Positions 20,999 through 32,299 of a stretch of 64,000 nucleotides of DNA are shown piece after piece. The position numbers and the translations under genes were made by a program. Source of the stretch: Mimachlamys varia (lineage: Eukaryota; Mollusca; Bivalvia; Pectinida; Pectinidae). The notes below the pieces were generated by a model. That model did no database searches. It was not told the DNA's origin and worked only from the letters and a program-made list of their open reading frames with translations. Position 1 is the stretch's first letter. Each line of letters opens with the position of its first letter. Location: NCBI GenBank assembly GCA_947623455.1, contig OX392532.1:45077058-45141057 (forward strand), in the 5' to 3' direction.

Positions 20999-23900
20999 AG
21001 GTCACCTGAGATGAAGTCTCAGTTGACCTATTGCAATCGCCTTTTGTCCGGCGTCGTGCGTCATGCTTCGTAAACAATTTACATTTTCAACTTCTTCTCA
21101 AAAACCGCTGAACTAAATTCAATGAAATTTTACAGGAAGCTTCCATGGCTGAGGGTGTACCAAAATTGTGAATTATATGGTCCCCACCCCCCAAGGGCAT
21201 GCGGGGCGGGGCCAAAAATGGTCAAATTGACTAAAACTTCAAAAATCTTCTCCTCTACTCTCAGATATGGTAGAATCAAATACTCTTCATAGATAGAAGG
21301 GTCTTAAGGTGCTTTACCAAAATTGTGAATTTCATGACCCTGGGGTCTCATGTTTGTCCCTGGGGAGGGGGTAAACTTTACTATAGTTTATATAGGGAAA
21401 TCACATTTTTGACTATTATTTGTTGGATTTGTATTGGAATTCATTCTAACTTGTTAGCTCACCTGGTCCAAAGGACCAAGGTGAGCTTATGCGATACCGT
21501 GGCGTCCGTCGTCCGTCGTCCGTCCGTCGTCCGTCGTCCGTCCGTCAACAATTGACTTCTTCTTTATAACCACTGATCGGAATTTGACCAAATTTGGTCA
21601 GAAGCATCCCTATGGTGTGGGGACTCAAAATTGTACAAATGGTTGGGCTGACCCCCCAGGGGCCTGGGGGGCGGGGCCAAAAGCGGTCAATTTGGCTATT
21701 TGATATAAACGACTTCTTCTCTGAAACCGAGCAATGTATATTGCTCATATTTGGCTGGTAGTATTACTATGGGTTGGGGATTCAAAATTGTACAAATGGT
21801 GGGGCTGACCCCCCAGGGGCCTGGGGGGCGGGGCCAAAAGGGTAAGTTGGCTATATTGATATAAACGACTTCTTCTCTGAAACCCAGTAATATATATCGC
21901 TCATATTTGGCTGGTAGCATCACTATTGAGTGGGGATTCAAAATTGTACAAATGGTGGGGCTGACCCCCAAGGGGCCTGGGGGGCGGGGTCAAAAGGGGT
22001 CAATTTGGCTATATTGATATAAACGATTTCTTCTCTGAAACCCAGTAATGTATATCCCTTATATTTGCCTGGTAGCATTACCATGGGGTGTGGATTCAAA
22101 ATTGTATAAATGGTGGGGCTGATCCCCCAGGGGCCTGAGGGGCGGGGCCGAAAGGAGTCAATTTGGCTATAATGATAAAAATGACTTCTTCTCTGAGACC
22201 AAGCAATGGATATTATTCATATTTGCCTGGTATCATCACTATGGGATTAGGATTCAAAATTATATGATTATGATCACGGAGGGGCCTGAGGGGTGGGGCC
22301 AAAAGGGGCACATTAGACAATATTGGTATAAATGATCTCTTTCCTGAAACTAAGCAATGTATGACATCTATATTCTAGTGGTAGAATCCAAAGGTTGCTT
22401 GAATTCAAATTTATACAAATGTTTTGGTAACCTCGATCACAATCATGGATTTAGATATGACCCCAGGGTCTGCCACGTCCTTGCAACTTGACTCCTGACT
22501 CATAACTTTTAAACGGCTGAGATCCCCACCCCAAAACTATATATACAATTGCTGGGCATTAAGAGACAATCACAATTATGATTTTATATTTGACTCCAGG
22601 GTCTGCCACGCCCTTGAAACTTGACTCCTGAGTCATAACTTTTAAATGGTTGAGATCCCCACCCCAAAACTACATATACAATTACTAGGAATTAAGAGAT
22701 AATCACAATCATGGTTTTTGATTTGGCCCTTGGGTCTGCCACACCCTTTTAATTTGACCCCTGAGTCATAACTTTTAAACGGTTGAGATCCCCACCCCAA
22801 AACTATATATACAATTACTGGGCATTAAGAGATGATCACAATCATGGTTTTTGATTTGGCCCTGGGGTCTGCCACACCCTTTTAATTTGACCCCTGAGTC
22901 ATAACTTTTAAACGGTTGAGATCCCCACCCCAAAACTATATATACAATTGCTGGGCATTATCAGATGATCACAATCATGGTTTATGTTTTGACCCCAGGG
23001 TTTGCCACGCCCTTGTAAATTGACTTCGGAGTCATAACTATTAAACAGTTGAGATCCCCACCCCAAAACTATATATACAATTGCTCGGCATTAAGAGACA
23101 ATCACAATCATGATTTCATATTTGATCCAAGGGTCTGCCACACCCTTGCAAATTGACTACTGAGTCGTAACTTTTGAATGGTCGAGATCCCCACCCCGAA
23201 ACTATACATACAATTACTGGGCATTAAGAGATGATCACAATCATGGTTTTTGATTTGGCCCTGGGGTCTGCCACACACTTTTAATTTGACCCCTGAGTCA
23301 TAACTTTTACACGGTTGAGATCCCCTGGCCCCAAAACTTCATAGATGGAAGGGTCTTAAGGTTCTTTACCAAAATTGTGTATTTCATGACTCTGGGGTCT
23401 CATGTTTGCCCCTGGGGAGGGGGTAAACTTTACTATAGTGTATATAAGGAAATCACATTTTTGACTATTATTTGTTGGATTTGTATTGGAATTCATTCTA
23501 ACTTGTATAAAATTATCAGCATGGGATGACATTTGATGGTATGTACATGTTGGCCCTAGTTGACCCCCAGGGGCTGGTGGGCGGGGCCAAAAAGGGTCAA
23601 ATTGACAAAAATTTCAAAAATCTTCTTCTCTACTCTCAGATATGGTAGAATCAAATACTCTTCATAGATGGAAGGGTCTTAAGGTTCTTTACCAAAATTG
23701 TGAATTTCATGACTCTGGGGTCTCATGTTTGCCCCTGGGGAGGGGGTAAACTTTACTATAGTTTATATAAGGAAATCACATTTTTGACTATTATTTGTTG
23801 GATTTGTATTGGAATTCATTCTGACTTGTATCAAATTATCAGCATGGGATGACACTTTGATGGTATGTACATGTTGGCCCTAGTTGACCCCCAGGGGCCT

Positions 23901-24391
23901 GCGGGGCGGGGCCAAAAAGGGTAAAATTTACAAACATTTCAAAAATCTTCTTCTCTTCTCCCAGATATGCTGGAATCAAATACTCTTCATAGATGGATTG
24001 GTTTTAAGGTTCTTTACCAAAATTGTGAATTTCATGACTCTGGGGTCTTGCATCTCCCCCTGTGGAGGGGGTTAAGTTTACTATAGTATATTGGCAGAAA
24101 AAAACATTTTTTTGCATTATTTGTTTAATTGCCATAAGAAATGATGCAAATTTGGTTGAAATTATCAATATGACATGACTTTTGAGTAGTACGCACATAT
24201 TGACACTGACTGACCCCCAGGTGCCTGAGGGGTGGGGCCTAAAAGGGTCAAATTGACATAATTTCAAAAATTCATTTTTTCCACTCCCAGATATGCTATA
24301 ATGTATTGTTATAAATATTCATCTCAACATTCCCATATTTCTCTTTCATGTCAAACATCAGGTGACCGTTAAGGCCCATGGGCCTCTTGTT
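20999..24391 (+). mobile_element. HINE, AGGTCACC subfamily, with a second HINE nested in it
   Basis: The 5' end reads AGGTCACCTGAGATGAAGTC and the 3' end TCAGGTGACCGTTAAGGCCC, closing with GGGCCTCTTGT. TCAGGTGACC is the inverse of the 5' start, so the subterminal inverted repeat is intact. The body has ~312-bp monomers (AGATATGGTAGAATCAAATAC). At 21456 another HINE begins, and the outer monomer pattern resumes near 23330. The outer element is non-coding. Confidence 0.85.
21456..23326 (+). mobile_element. nested HINE without 3' terminus
   Basis: The 5' end AGCTCACCTGGTCCAAAGGA with its hairpin is followed by CGTCCGTCGTCC repeats, then about five 157-bp monomers (TACAAATGGTGGGGCTGACC). About six ~137-bp monomers follow (GAGATCCCCACCCCAAAACT). 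It then passes abruptly into the outer element at GAGATCCCCTGGCCCCAAAA, so the 3' end was lost by recombination between similar monomers or by deletion. Confidence 0.75.
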
Positions 24392-24614
24392 ATGTTTAAG
24401 ATTATTATCTTATTTTCTTGATTTTTTTCATAAAATGAATTCTGCAGAAAATCTTCTTTTTGCTCCTTATTTTATTTGATAGAAAAATCAAATAATACTA
24501 TTATAATAACAATGAAGTGAAGACTGAAATAATCATTATAAAAGAAAGAGCAGTGAGTCTAGCTCATACATATGTATAAAAGTACGGGATCATGAACACA
24601 TTTTCATTTTACAG

Positions 24615-24721
24615 AATGGGAGATGTGCGACAAGCCGTCATGGTCTACACAGTTTTTTCATTTGGTGTAATTGGGTTTGAGGAGATCTTCACAGTCTGGG
24701 CTTCAACAGAACAAAGATTCG
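24615..24721 (+). CDS. MFS transporter exon, TM7
   Basis: A strong acceptor (TTCATTTTACAG) precedes the exon and a donor CG|GTGAGG follows. The 107 bases begin with the third base of the split Arg codon, then MGDVRQAVMVYTVFSFGVIG and a short EEIF..W..STEQRF tail. This is an amphipathic approach plus TM7. Length and sequence fit the start of the C-terminal half of ZIFL/TetA-like MFS proteins, where a hydrophobic helix with a buried acidic pair follows the linker. It ends with one base of a split codon, completed by the exon at 25574 to give Asp. Confidence 0.85.
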
Positions 24722-25573
24722 GTGAGGGCATATAACATTTAAAATCATAAAAAAGGTTGTAACTCACAATGAATGAAAGAAAAGATAAATCTTCAAAAAT
24801 CTTCTCCTCTACCTGTGGATGGACTTCGAGGGTGTAGAACTCTTCCCCCTTGTTGGACTGAGGTGAGCTTATGCCATACTGTACGTGGCATCCGTCGTCA
24901 ACAATTTTTCTCTATAACCTAACTGAATTATTTTTGACATTATAATAAATTGTCACTTTGACTTAATAAAATTCCAATGATTTGCAGTTTCAGTAATTTG
25001 CAGTATTGATTTGAGTATGATACACCAGCATGGCCATTAGGGGCGGCAAGTGTCAAATGCCGGATAAAAGATCATATACTTCAAGCAGAGTTATGGGCCT
25101 TGCATGTATACCAGGTATTTCTTTTTGTTTGCTGCCGGTACGGACTTGTATCGCTCGGTCATGAAACACTTGTTCTTAAGTGCTTGGAAGTTTCTGTTTT
25201 AGACTGATCAGGAAACATGGCAACAAGCAGATGGCCATTATTGATTTTTGGCAGTTGAATTTTGATTAATTACTTTTTCTAAGAAAGTGCTGGAGAGGTC
25301 TTTTTCTTATACCTATGGTATATTCCCATGGCCCTTGTTGTTTAAAAACTCTTGGCCATATGTATATAGCACTTCTAAGGAGGTAAAAACTACAAATCTT
25401 TTGTACACATTTAAGATTTCCAACATAGGAATGGATTGGGTAACATAACATATAAAGAAATTGAAGAGAAAAGATGGTAATTAAACAGTAATATTTTTTA
25501 GATCTGTTTAAAGGACGAAAGTCGGTCAGCCAATATCCTTCAAGAGTATTATGTTTTTTTTTATTTCTTGCAG
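24722..25573 (+). other. intron of the transporter gene
   Basis: An 852-base intron, GTGAGG...CTTGCAG. It contains a degenerate HINE-like patch near 24.78-24.90 kb (TTCAAAAATCTTCTCCTCTAC, GGTGAGCTTATGCC) and otherwise unremarkable AT-rich sequence. Confidence 0.7.
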
Positions 25574-25692
25574 ATGGGTTGAACTATGCTCCAGACAAGA
25601 TTGGAGCAGTGATTGGCATATCATCTTTACCGTTACTGGTGTTTAATCTTTTTCTGTTCCCTTTCTTGGCCCGAACATTTGGTCTCAAGAAG
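25574..25692 (+). CDS. MFS transporter exon, TM8
   Basis: Acceptor TTTCTTGCAG and donor AAG|GTATGT bound 119 bases in phase with both neighbours. It encodes GLNYAPDKIGAVIGISS and then a very hydrophobic TM8 (PLLVFNLFLFPFLA) ending RTFGLKK. The D-K-x-G...R-x-x-G-x-K pattern around the loop is the C-half counterpart of the MFS signature. The exon ends on a codon boundary, so the next exon must start in phase 0, and the exon at 32148 does. Confidence 0.88.
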
Positions 25693-26458
25693 GTATGTAA
25701 CCAGAGAAGTAATATATAGCTCATTGCAGGTTTCTTTTAAATGAGGCTACAATACCACAAGCCTGTTACATGAAAAAGATTTGACAATCCCATGAAAACA
25801 CTTGTGAAATCAATGAAATTGGCAATGAAGGACTACCAAAGTTTTTTTCATGTGATCCCATGAAAATGTCAGAAATAACAGTTCATTGCCATATATTAAC
25901 ATTTGCGTGGCAATCCACTTTATGAATATTACTAGTAAAGATGCCTTTCATAAAAGTATGAAAGCAATGATTCTCGAGACGTAGCACGTGGTTTAATTAT
26001 GATGTCATAAATCAAGCTTGGTCAATGAGAATCTTGTCGCGCCGCTTTGAATAACATGAAGAATGCCCTTGCGTCAAACGCTCAAATGACTAAGTCATTA
26101 TCATTGGCGCCAAATTTATTCAAGCTGGGCTGTTCCGCCAATGTCGTTTAAATGACGACACCTTCACAAAGGCAGCTTATAAACTAATTATTTGGAAAAA
26201 ATATAAATGGAATTCAGCAACTGTGCTATAGTAAAAATGTAAATATATGGATTGAAAGTCATTTTATTTAACTTTCATAGTGCTATGAAAGGTAATCCGT
26301 TACATCCATATTTAGCATGATGCCCTAGCAGGCTTCATTCAATATGGATATAACGGCTGACCTTTCATAACATTATGAAGCTGGAGTACCCGGAGGAAAA
26401 AATGACTTTCAATCCTTATGAAAGGTAATGTTATGCCCTATTATCGTTCTTATATAAG
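25693..26458 (+). other. intronic sequence with an imperfect hairpin
   Basis: Start of the 6.46-kb intron. At 26285-26312 and 26341-26368 two 28-base arms pair with about 4 mismatches around a 28-base loop (ATGAAAGGTAATCCGTTAC against its inverse). This may be a small foldback element; no target duplication was resolved. Confidence 0.55.
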
Positions 26459-26623
26459 GGGCTGCGGTGGCCGAGTTGTTACGGCATTCTACCACTAGCC
26501 TTCACCTCTGGGTTGCGGCTTCGAATCCCAGGTGGGGCATTTGACAGGTAATGACTGTAGGTCGGTGATTTTCCTCTGGGTACTCCAGCTTTCCTCTACC
26601 TCCCAAATCTGGCATGTCCTTAA

Positions 26624-29379
26624 AGGATTTTGGCCACGGTTTTTCATAATTTCATGTTTTGATCTCATTTGATGCAACAATACGTGTAGTGACCGATACC
26701 CCGTCTCCCTCGGTGTTAGGAAAATAGACAAGCTAGGTGACGCCCCATTTCTATGAGCCTCGTGAATATGCATATTTTGACCGGGATTCTAGGTCAGGTG
26801 ATGTGTGACGTCATTGAGGCACAACGTATCCGATACCTGTACACGCCCATTACATATTTATGTATTATCTGAGTGTGAGTGTAAGCATTGACTTTTATCT
26901 AATTTCTTGGTGCAATCTTGGTTAATGATAGCAACCAATACATGTTATGTGGTTAAATTATCAATCGTCATTAATGATCTTGTAAAAAAAATAAAACTTA
27001 TTTAGTTCCGATTTTTTTACATGAACTGCATTCAATTCGAATCTAGTCCGTGACGTCTCAGCAACTCCAAGCTAGTGATACAATTTACACAATCTGATTT
27101 ACAGCTATGTAAATTACCTGTAGCCTTACCCGTCATACATATACTAGCATTTGTGGTACCTGCCTGTGAGTTGTGGCAGGTGTACTAATTACCCTGTAAT
27201 TACCAAGAAGTGTGAATGTTATGGCCAGTGAATTCGAATGGCATTCATGATAATATAATTACCGATCCTCTAAATTAGCAATATACACTGGCACAATTAT
27301 TTTTATCCCTAGCCGTCCACAGTGTTGGAAGAAAAACTATTTTTTTTAAAAAGGATTAAAGGAGTTTTCAACAGAATCTAACTATATTTTATCAGTATTT
27401 ATCCAGAGACATATATGTATACATATATACGTCCCTGATTTAACAATCAGGCTAGTAACCTTGGCAAAACCTGACGCTGTTAAACATACAAATGTATATA
27501 CAATGTTCTGAAATTTCAAAATGTTTAAGTTTTATTATTTTTGTAAAAATGGTGATGCTAATACTATGATATTTTATATTTCATATTTTAAAATATCAAC
27601 ATAAACATTGGGTTATTGGATTGATCAGGAATGTATATGCGTCCCTGGATTAATGATATATATTAACGGCGGATCTAAGAATTGTAGATGCGTTAATGTG
27701 ACACACTCTACTTTCAGATATAAACCCAAATTTATCCAGATCTTGTTTATGAAAACTGTATGAAAAACAAGATTTAAACTCGTCTAGTGATTTGAGTCCT
27801 ATTTAAAATGAATATTACCAACTAGAGTGAGCCTAACAAAATTTATTTAACTTGTTTGAATTTCACGTATATCTAGAATCCTGTGCCTGTTCTAATACAA
27901 TTCAAAGATTATGGCACAGTATTTTTCTGCGCTAGGATTTAGAGTAATTATTTCATACTGCAACCACTTCAACCCAAAATTGGGTGACAAAGAGATTTTG
28001 TAAAAACGTATGCAGTAATCGTAGGAGAACAACTTTCAAAATATGTTTTAATAATCATTAGCGTATGTTATTTGTTTTAATCATGACCACAGACTTTATC
28101 GTTGGAAAATATTTAATTATTCCACACAAATAGACTGGTGTGTTACTGAATTAAGTGAAATAAAAAAAGTCGGGAAGAGCCTTTTATTTTTGCAAACGGA
28201 TTTCAGTCCAAGTTTTAAACAATATTTCAATTTAACACAAAGGATTCAGACTCATGTTTTCACATCTGTTTGTGACAGTGTCTGCTATATTGATATCAGG
28301 CACACATTGTTTGTTTACGTGCACAGTTCAAAAATTTGAATGATTTTTTTTTGCATTCCATATGTACGTGCTGTACTACCAACCCCAACTACTCTATAAC
28401 ATATACTGTACCATATACTTGTACAGTATATGTTATAGAGTAGTTGGGGTTTTGCCGGACACTTAACATAAACTCGCCGTGGCTTTATTTACATTATCTC
28501 CATAGTCATAAAATATGATACTTCTGAAGTATTAACGAAAACATTTTGATTGTACAGCGTAAACAGTTTGTATTAGCAAATCACATGATTTCAAAATCAC
28601 CATGACTCAAACAAAGAGTATATTACCGGACACTATATATGCAATCAAGGGAGATTTGATGTTTGCGAATTTTACATGTTGTGGGTATAACTTTGAACAC
28701 ATATTCATGATTCAGCACTGTAGGCTGTTTTAATTCAATTCCAGCTTGATAAAGTCTATACAATCAAACGTTTGAACAACACCCCTGCTATTTCAAGAAA
28801 ATGGCTCCATCCGTAATATACTCACAACCACTCTCTGCGTGTCTGTTGCTACTGTTTTCTTATACTATCTATAAAACCAATTTGTAATGTGTCTGTAAAA
28901 ATCATATAGTCCTTTCACAGGTTTACTAATTCCGTAGTCCTCTGTAGAAGCATTATTGTTAGGATGCGGTGGATGTGTAATACACACTCACAGCACGATG
29001 TTTTTAAATGATATTTCCTATTTCCCGTCTTAAGTTTATAATCACATATCTGTATTTTTTTAAAGGTATTTTATTCGTTAATCAATAGAATTAAACAACA
29101 ATCAAGATGGACTTACATGTCGAAATCAATAGGCGTTTTTTTACTAGACTTTCTTCGTAAATGTACCACTGATCAGTTTACCTGAGTCGATCAGTTGTGC
29201 CTCAATGACGTCACAGGTACCATGTGACCGGTCATCTCATTAAAATTCTCGCCATTCGGGAGCGGTCAACTTTGACTGTCAATATCTGAATCCCGGGACA
29301 CAATCGAATGCTCGTTGATGGGCTAATCAGTATTTATTGGAATGTACTACAAGATTTTCAAAATCGTGGCCAAAACCCT
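26624..29379. mobile_element. Kolobok-like non-autonomous DNA transposon, copy 1
   Basis: A 2756-bp element flanked by TTAA (26620-26623, 29380-29383) with termini AGGATTTTGGCCACG and the inverse of AGGGTTTTGGCCACG. A second subterminal inverted repeat of 22 bases (26804-26825, 29194-29215) holds TGACGTCA. No transposase frame is visible. TTAA duplications occur in piggyBac and Kolobok; the purine-rich AGGG end fits Kolobok better than the CCC end of piggyBac. The copy at 52276 is about 90% similar by eye. Confidence 0.85.
28381..28451. repeat. perfect 31-bp hairpin with 9-base loop
   Basis: Arm 28381-28411 (AACCCCAACTACTCTATAAC...) is the exact inverse of 28421-28451. It lies inside the DNA transposon. 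The sister copy at 54.06 kb lacks the left arm and keeps a diverged right arm, so the palindrome is specific to this copy. Confidence 0.95.
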
Positions 29380-29416
29380 TTAAATGACCATGGCTGTTAA
29401 TAGGACGTATTAAAGC

Positions 29417-30058
29417 ACAATGTTCAATGTTTCAGATGTTTGCAGGCTGTACATACTTTGTTATATAATGTTCAATGTTTCAGATGTTTGCTGGCTGTAC
29501 ATACTTTGTAATATAATGTTCAAGGTTTTAGTTGTTTGCTGGCTGTACTTTGTTATATAATGTTCAATGTTTCAGATGTTTGCTGGCTGTACATACTTTG
29601 TTATATAATGTTCAATGTTTCAGATGTTTGCTGGCTGTACATACTTTGTAATATAATGTTCAGTGTTTAAGATATTTGCTGGCTGTACGTACTTTGTTAT
29701 ATAATGTTCAATGTTTCAGATGTTTGCTGGCTGTACGTACTTTGTTATATAATGTTCAATGTTTCAGATGTTTGCTGGCTGTACTTTGCAATTTAATGTT
29801 TAGTGTTTAAGATATTTGCAGGCTGTACATTGTAATATAATGTTCAATGTTTCAGCTGGCTGTACTTTGCAATTTAATGTTCAATGTTTCAGATGTTTGC
29901 TGACTGTACTTTGTCATATTATGTTCAATGTTTCAGATGTGTGCAGGCCGTACATTGTAATATAATGTTCAATGTTTCAGATGTTTGCTGGCTGTTCTTT
30001 GTTATATAATGTTCAATGTTTCAGATGTTTGCTGGCTGTACTTTGTAATATAATGTTT
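29417..30058 (+). repeat. 44-48-bp acceptor-containing array, block 1
   Basis: About 13 units of the form TTCAATGTTTCAG + ATGTTTGCTGGCTGTAC(ATA)CTTTG + TTATATAATG. The segment TTTCAG|A.GTTTGCTGGCTGTAC equals the acceptor and first bases of the real exon at 32148. This block is more diverged than block 2. Confidence 0.93.
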
Positions 30059-30470
30059 GTTAAGAGTAAAAGTTGACCCCTAAGGTCAAATTCAATTCCA
30101 TTGATGTTGAGGTTATCTTTACAATTAGATGCTGCCCAGAGTATCTCAATGCAGCGAGTATAATAAATTTAATAGCTGTCAGGACACCTAGCTTTGTGAC
30201 CGCAGTAGATGTCAGATAAGGATAGTTAATGAATTTTGGATTAAGAACAGCGTAACTTTCCTTCATGCTTATTTTCATTTTATAATTGCTTAGGGAATCC
30301 TTTGTGTTGTAAATGGGATATTGAGTAAATTATGTATTTCAAGTCGGTTCCAGTGTTTGCCTCTGAACTAGGCACACGTCTACATGTACCTTTATGGATC
30401 TAATACAAATTAGTACAAGAAGACTGGAGTTTTGTTTTATTGTATTGTATCTGGGATCGTGAGGGTAACA
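30059..30470. other. spacer between array blocks
   Basis: 412 bases of non-repetitive intron between the two blocks. The minus-strand open frame at 30278-30060 shows no recognised protein features. Confidence 0.6.
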
Positions 30471-32147
30471 AATGTTCAAGGTTTCAGACGTTTGCAGGCT
30501 GTATTTTGTTATATAATGTTCAATGTTTCAGACGTTTGCTGGCTGTACTTTGCAATATAATGTTCAATGTTTTAGATGTTTGCTGGCTGTACTTTGTTAT
30601 AAAATGTTCAATGTTTCAGACATTTGCTGGCTGTACTTTGTTATATAATGGTCATTGTTTCAGACATTTGCTGGCTGTACTTTGTTATATAATGGTCATT
30701 GTTTCAGACATTTGCTGGCTGTTCTTTGTTAAATAATGTTCAATGTTTCAGACGTTTGCTGGCTGTACTTTGTTATATAATGTTCCATGTTTCAGACTTC
30801 TATTGGCTGTACTTTGTTATATAATGTTCAATGTTTCAGACTTCTATTGGCTGTACTTTGTTATATAATGTTCAATGTTTCAGACTTCTATTGGCTGTAC
30901 TTTGTTATATAATGTTCAATGTTTCAGACTTCTATTGGCTGTACTTTGTTTGTTCAATGTTTCAGACTTCTATTGGCTGCACTTTGTTATATAATGTTCA
31001 ATGTTTCAGACTTCTATTGGCTGTACTTTGTTATATAATGTTCAATGTTTCAGACATTTGCTGGCTGTACTTTGTTATATAATGTTCCATGTTTCAGACT
31101 TCTATTGGCTGTACTTTGTTATATAATGTTCAATGTTTCAGACTTCTATTGGCTGCACTTTGTTATATAATGTTCAATGTTTCAGACTTCTATTGGCTGC
31201 ACTTTGTTATATAATGTTCAATGTTTCAGACTTCTATTGGCTGTACTTTGTTATATAATGTTCCATGTTTCAGACTTCCATTGGCTGCACTTTGTTATAT
31301 AATATTCCATGTTTCAGACTTCTATTGGCTGTACTTTGTTATATAATGTTCAATGTTTCAGACGTTTGCTGGCTGTACTTTGTTATAAAATGTTCAATGT
31401 TTCAGACATTTGCTGGCTGTACTTTGTTATATAATGGTCATTGTTTCAGACATTTGCTGGCTGTACTTTGTTATATAATGGTCATTGTTTCAGACATTTG
31501 CTGGCTGTTCTTTGTTAAATAATGTTCAATGTTTCAGACGTTTGCTGGCTGTACTTTGTTATATAATGTTCCATGTTTCAGACTTCTATTGGCTGTACTT
31601 TGTTATATAATGTTCAATGTTTCAGACTTCTATTGGCTGTACTTTGTTATATAATGTTCAATGTTTCAGACTTCTATTGGCTGTACTTTGTTATATAATG
31701 TTCAATGTTTCAGACTTCTATTGGCTGTACTTTGTTTGTTCAATGTTTCAGACTTCTATTGGCTGCACTTTGTTATATAATGTTCAATGTTTCAGACTTC
31801 TATTGGCTGTACTTTGTTATATAATGTTCAATGTTTCAGACATTTGCTGGCTGTACTTTGTTATATAATGTTCCATGTTTCAGACTTCTATTGGCTGTAC
31901 TTTGTTATATAATGTTCAATGTTTCAGACTTCTATTGGCTGCACTTTGTTATATAATGTTCAATGTTTCAGACTTCTATTGGCTGCACTTTGTTATATAA
32001 TGTTCAATGTTTCAGACTTCTATTGGCTGTACTTTGTTATATAATGTTCCATGTTTCAGACTTCCATTGGCTGCACTTTGTTATATAATATTCCATGTTT
32101 CAGACTTCTATTGGCTGTACTTTGTTATATAATGTTCAATGTTTCAG
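30471..32147 (+). repeat. 44-bp acceptor-containing array, block 2, ending at a real exon
   Basis: About 38 units, mostly 44 bp, of two kinds: ACGTTTGCTGGCTGTACTTT or ACTTCTATTGGCTGTACTTT, each followed by GTTATATAATGTTCAATG and TTTCAG. A higher-order block of 786 bp is present twice (for example 30831-31082 against 31617-31868). The last TTTCAG is the acceptor of the exon at 32148. Confidence 0.95.
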
Positions 32148-32221
32148 ACGTTTGCTGGCTGTACTTTTGTATTGATGCTAGCTGTAACGATGATGCCAAT
32201 GTTACATCTTATACAACATCA
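32148..32221 (+). CDS. MFS transporter exon, TM9
   Basis: 74 bases from TTTCAG|ACG to CATCA|GTAAGT. In phase 0 it encodes TFAGCTFVLMLAVTMMPMLH followed by LIQH and two bases of a Gln codon completed at 44062. The hydrophobic run is a good TM9. The first 20 bases are those repeated in the array upstream, while the remainder (from TTGTATTGATGC on) is unique, which marks this as the true exon. The donor GTAAGT is strong; no unit of the array has such a donor. Confidence 0.8.
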
Positions 32222-32299
32222 GTAAGTAACATCTCTGTTCCAGCTGTGAAAATAATAGTTCCTCACAAAAAAATAAAATGTACATGCAAATATTATTTT

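Larger units (their letters stand above)
26459..29412 (+). mobile_element. tRNA-derived SINE split by a DNA transposon
   Basis: The head (26459-26619) has GGGGCTGCGGTGGCCGAGTT (box A region), CATTCTACCACTAGCC and a box-B-like GGCTTCGAATCCCAGG, then TCCCAAATCTGGCATGTCC. The SINE tail resumes at 29380 with TTAAATGACCATGGCTG and AATAGGACG and stops near 29412. The uninterrupted copy at 6654-6891 shows the joined order. The tRNA part resembles a Leu/Ser-type head. Confidence 0.85.

Noticed and set aside
26624..29379. piggyBac assignment for the TTAA element
   Set aside because: TTAA fits, but the ends begin AGGG rather than CCC, so Kolobok-like is preferred; neither is proven without a transposase.
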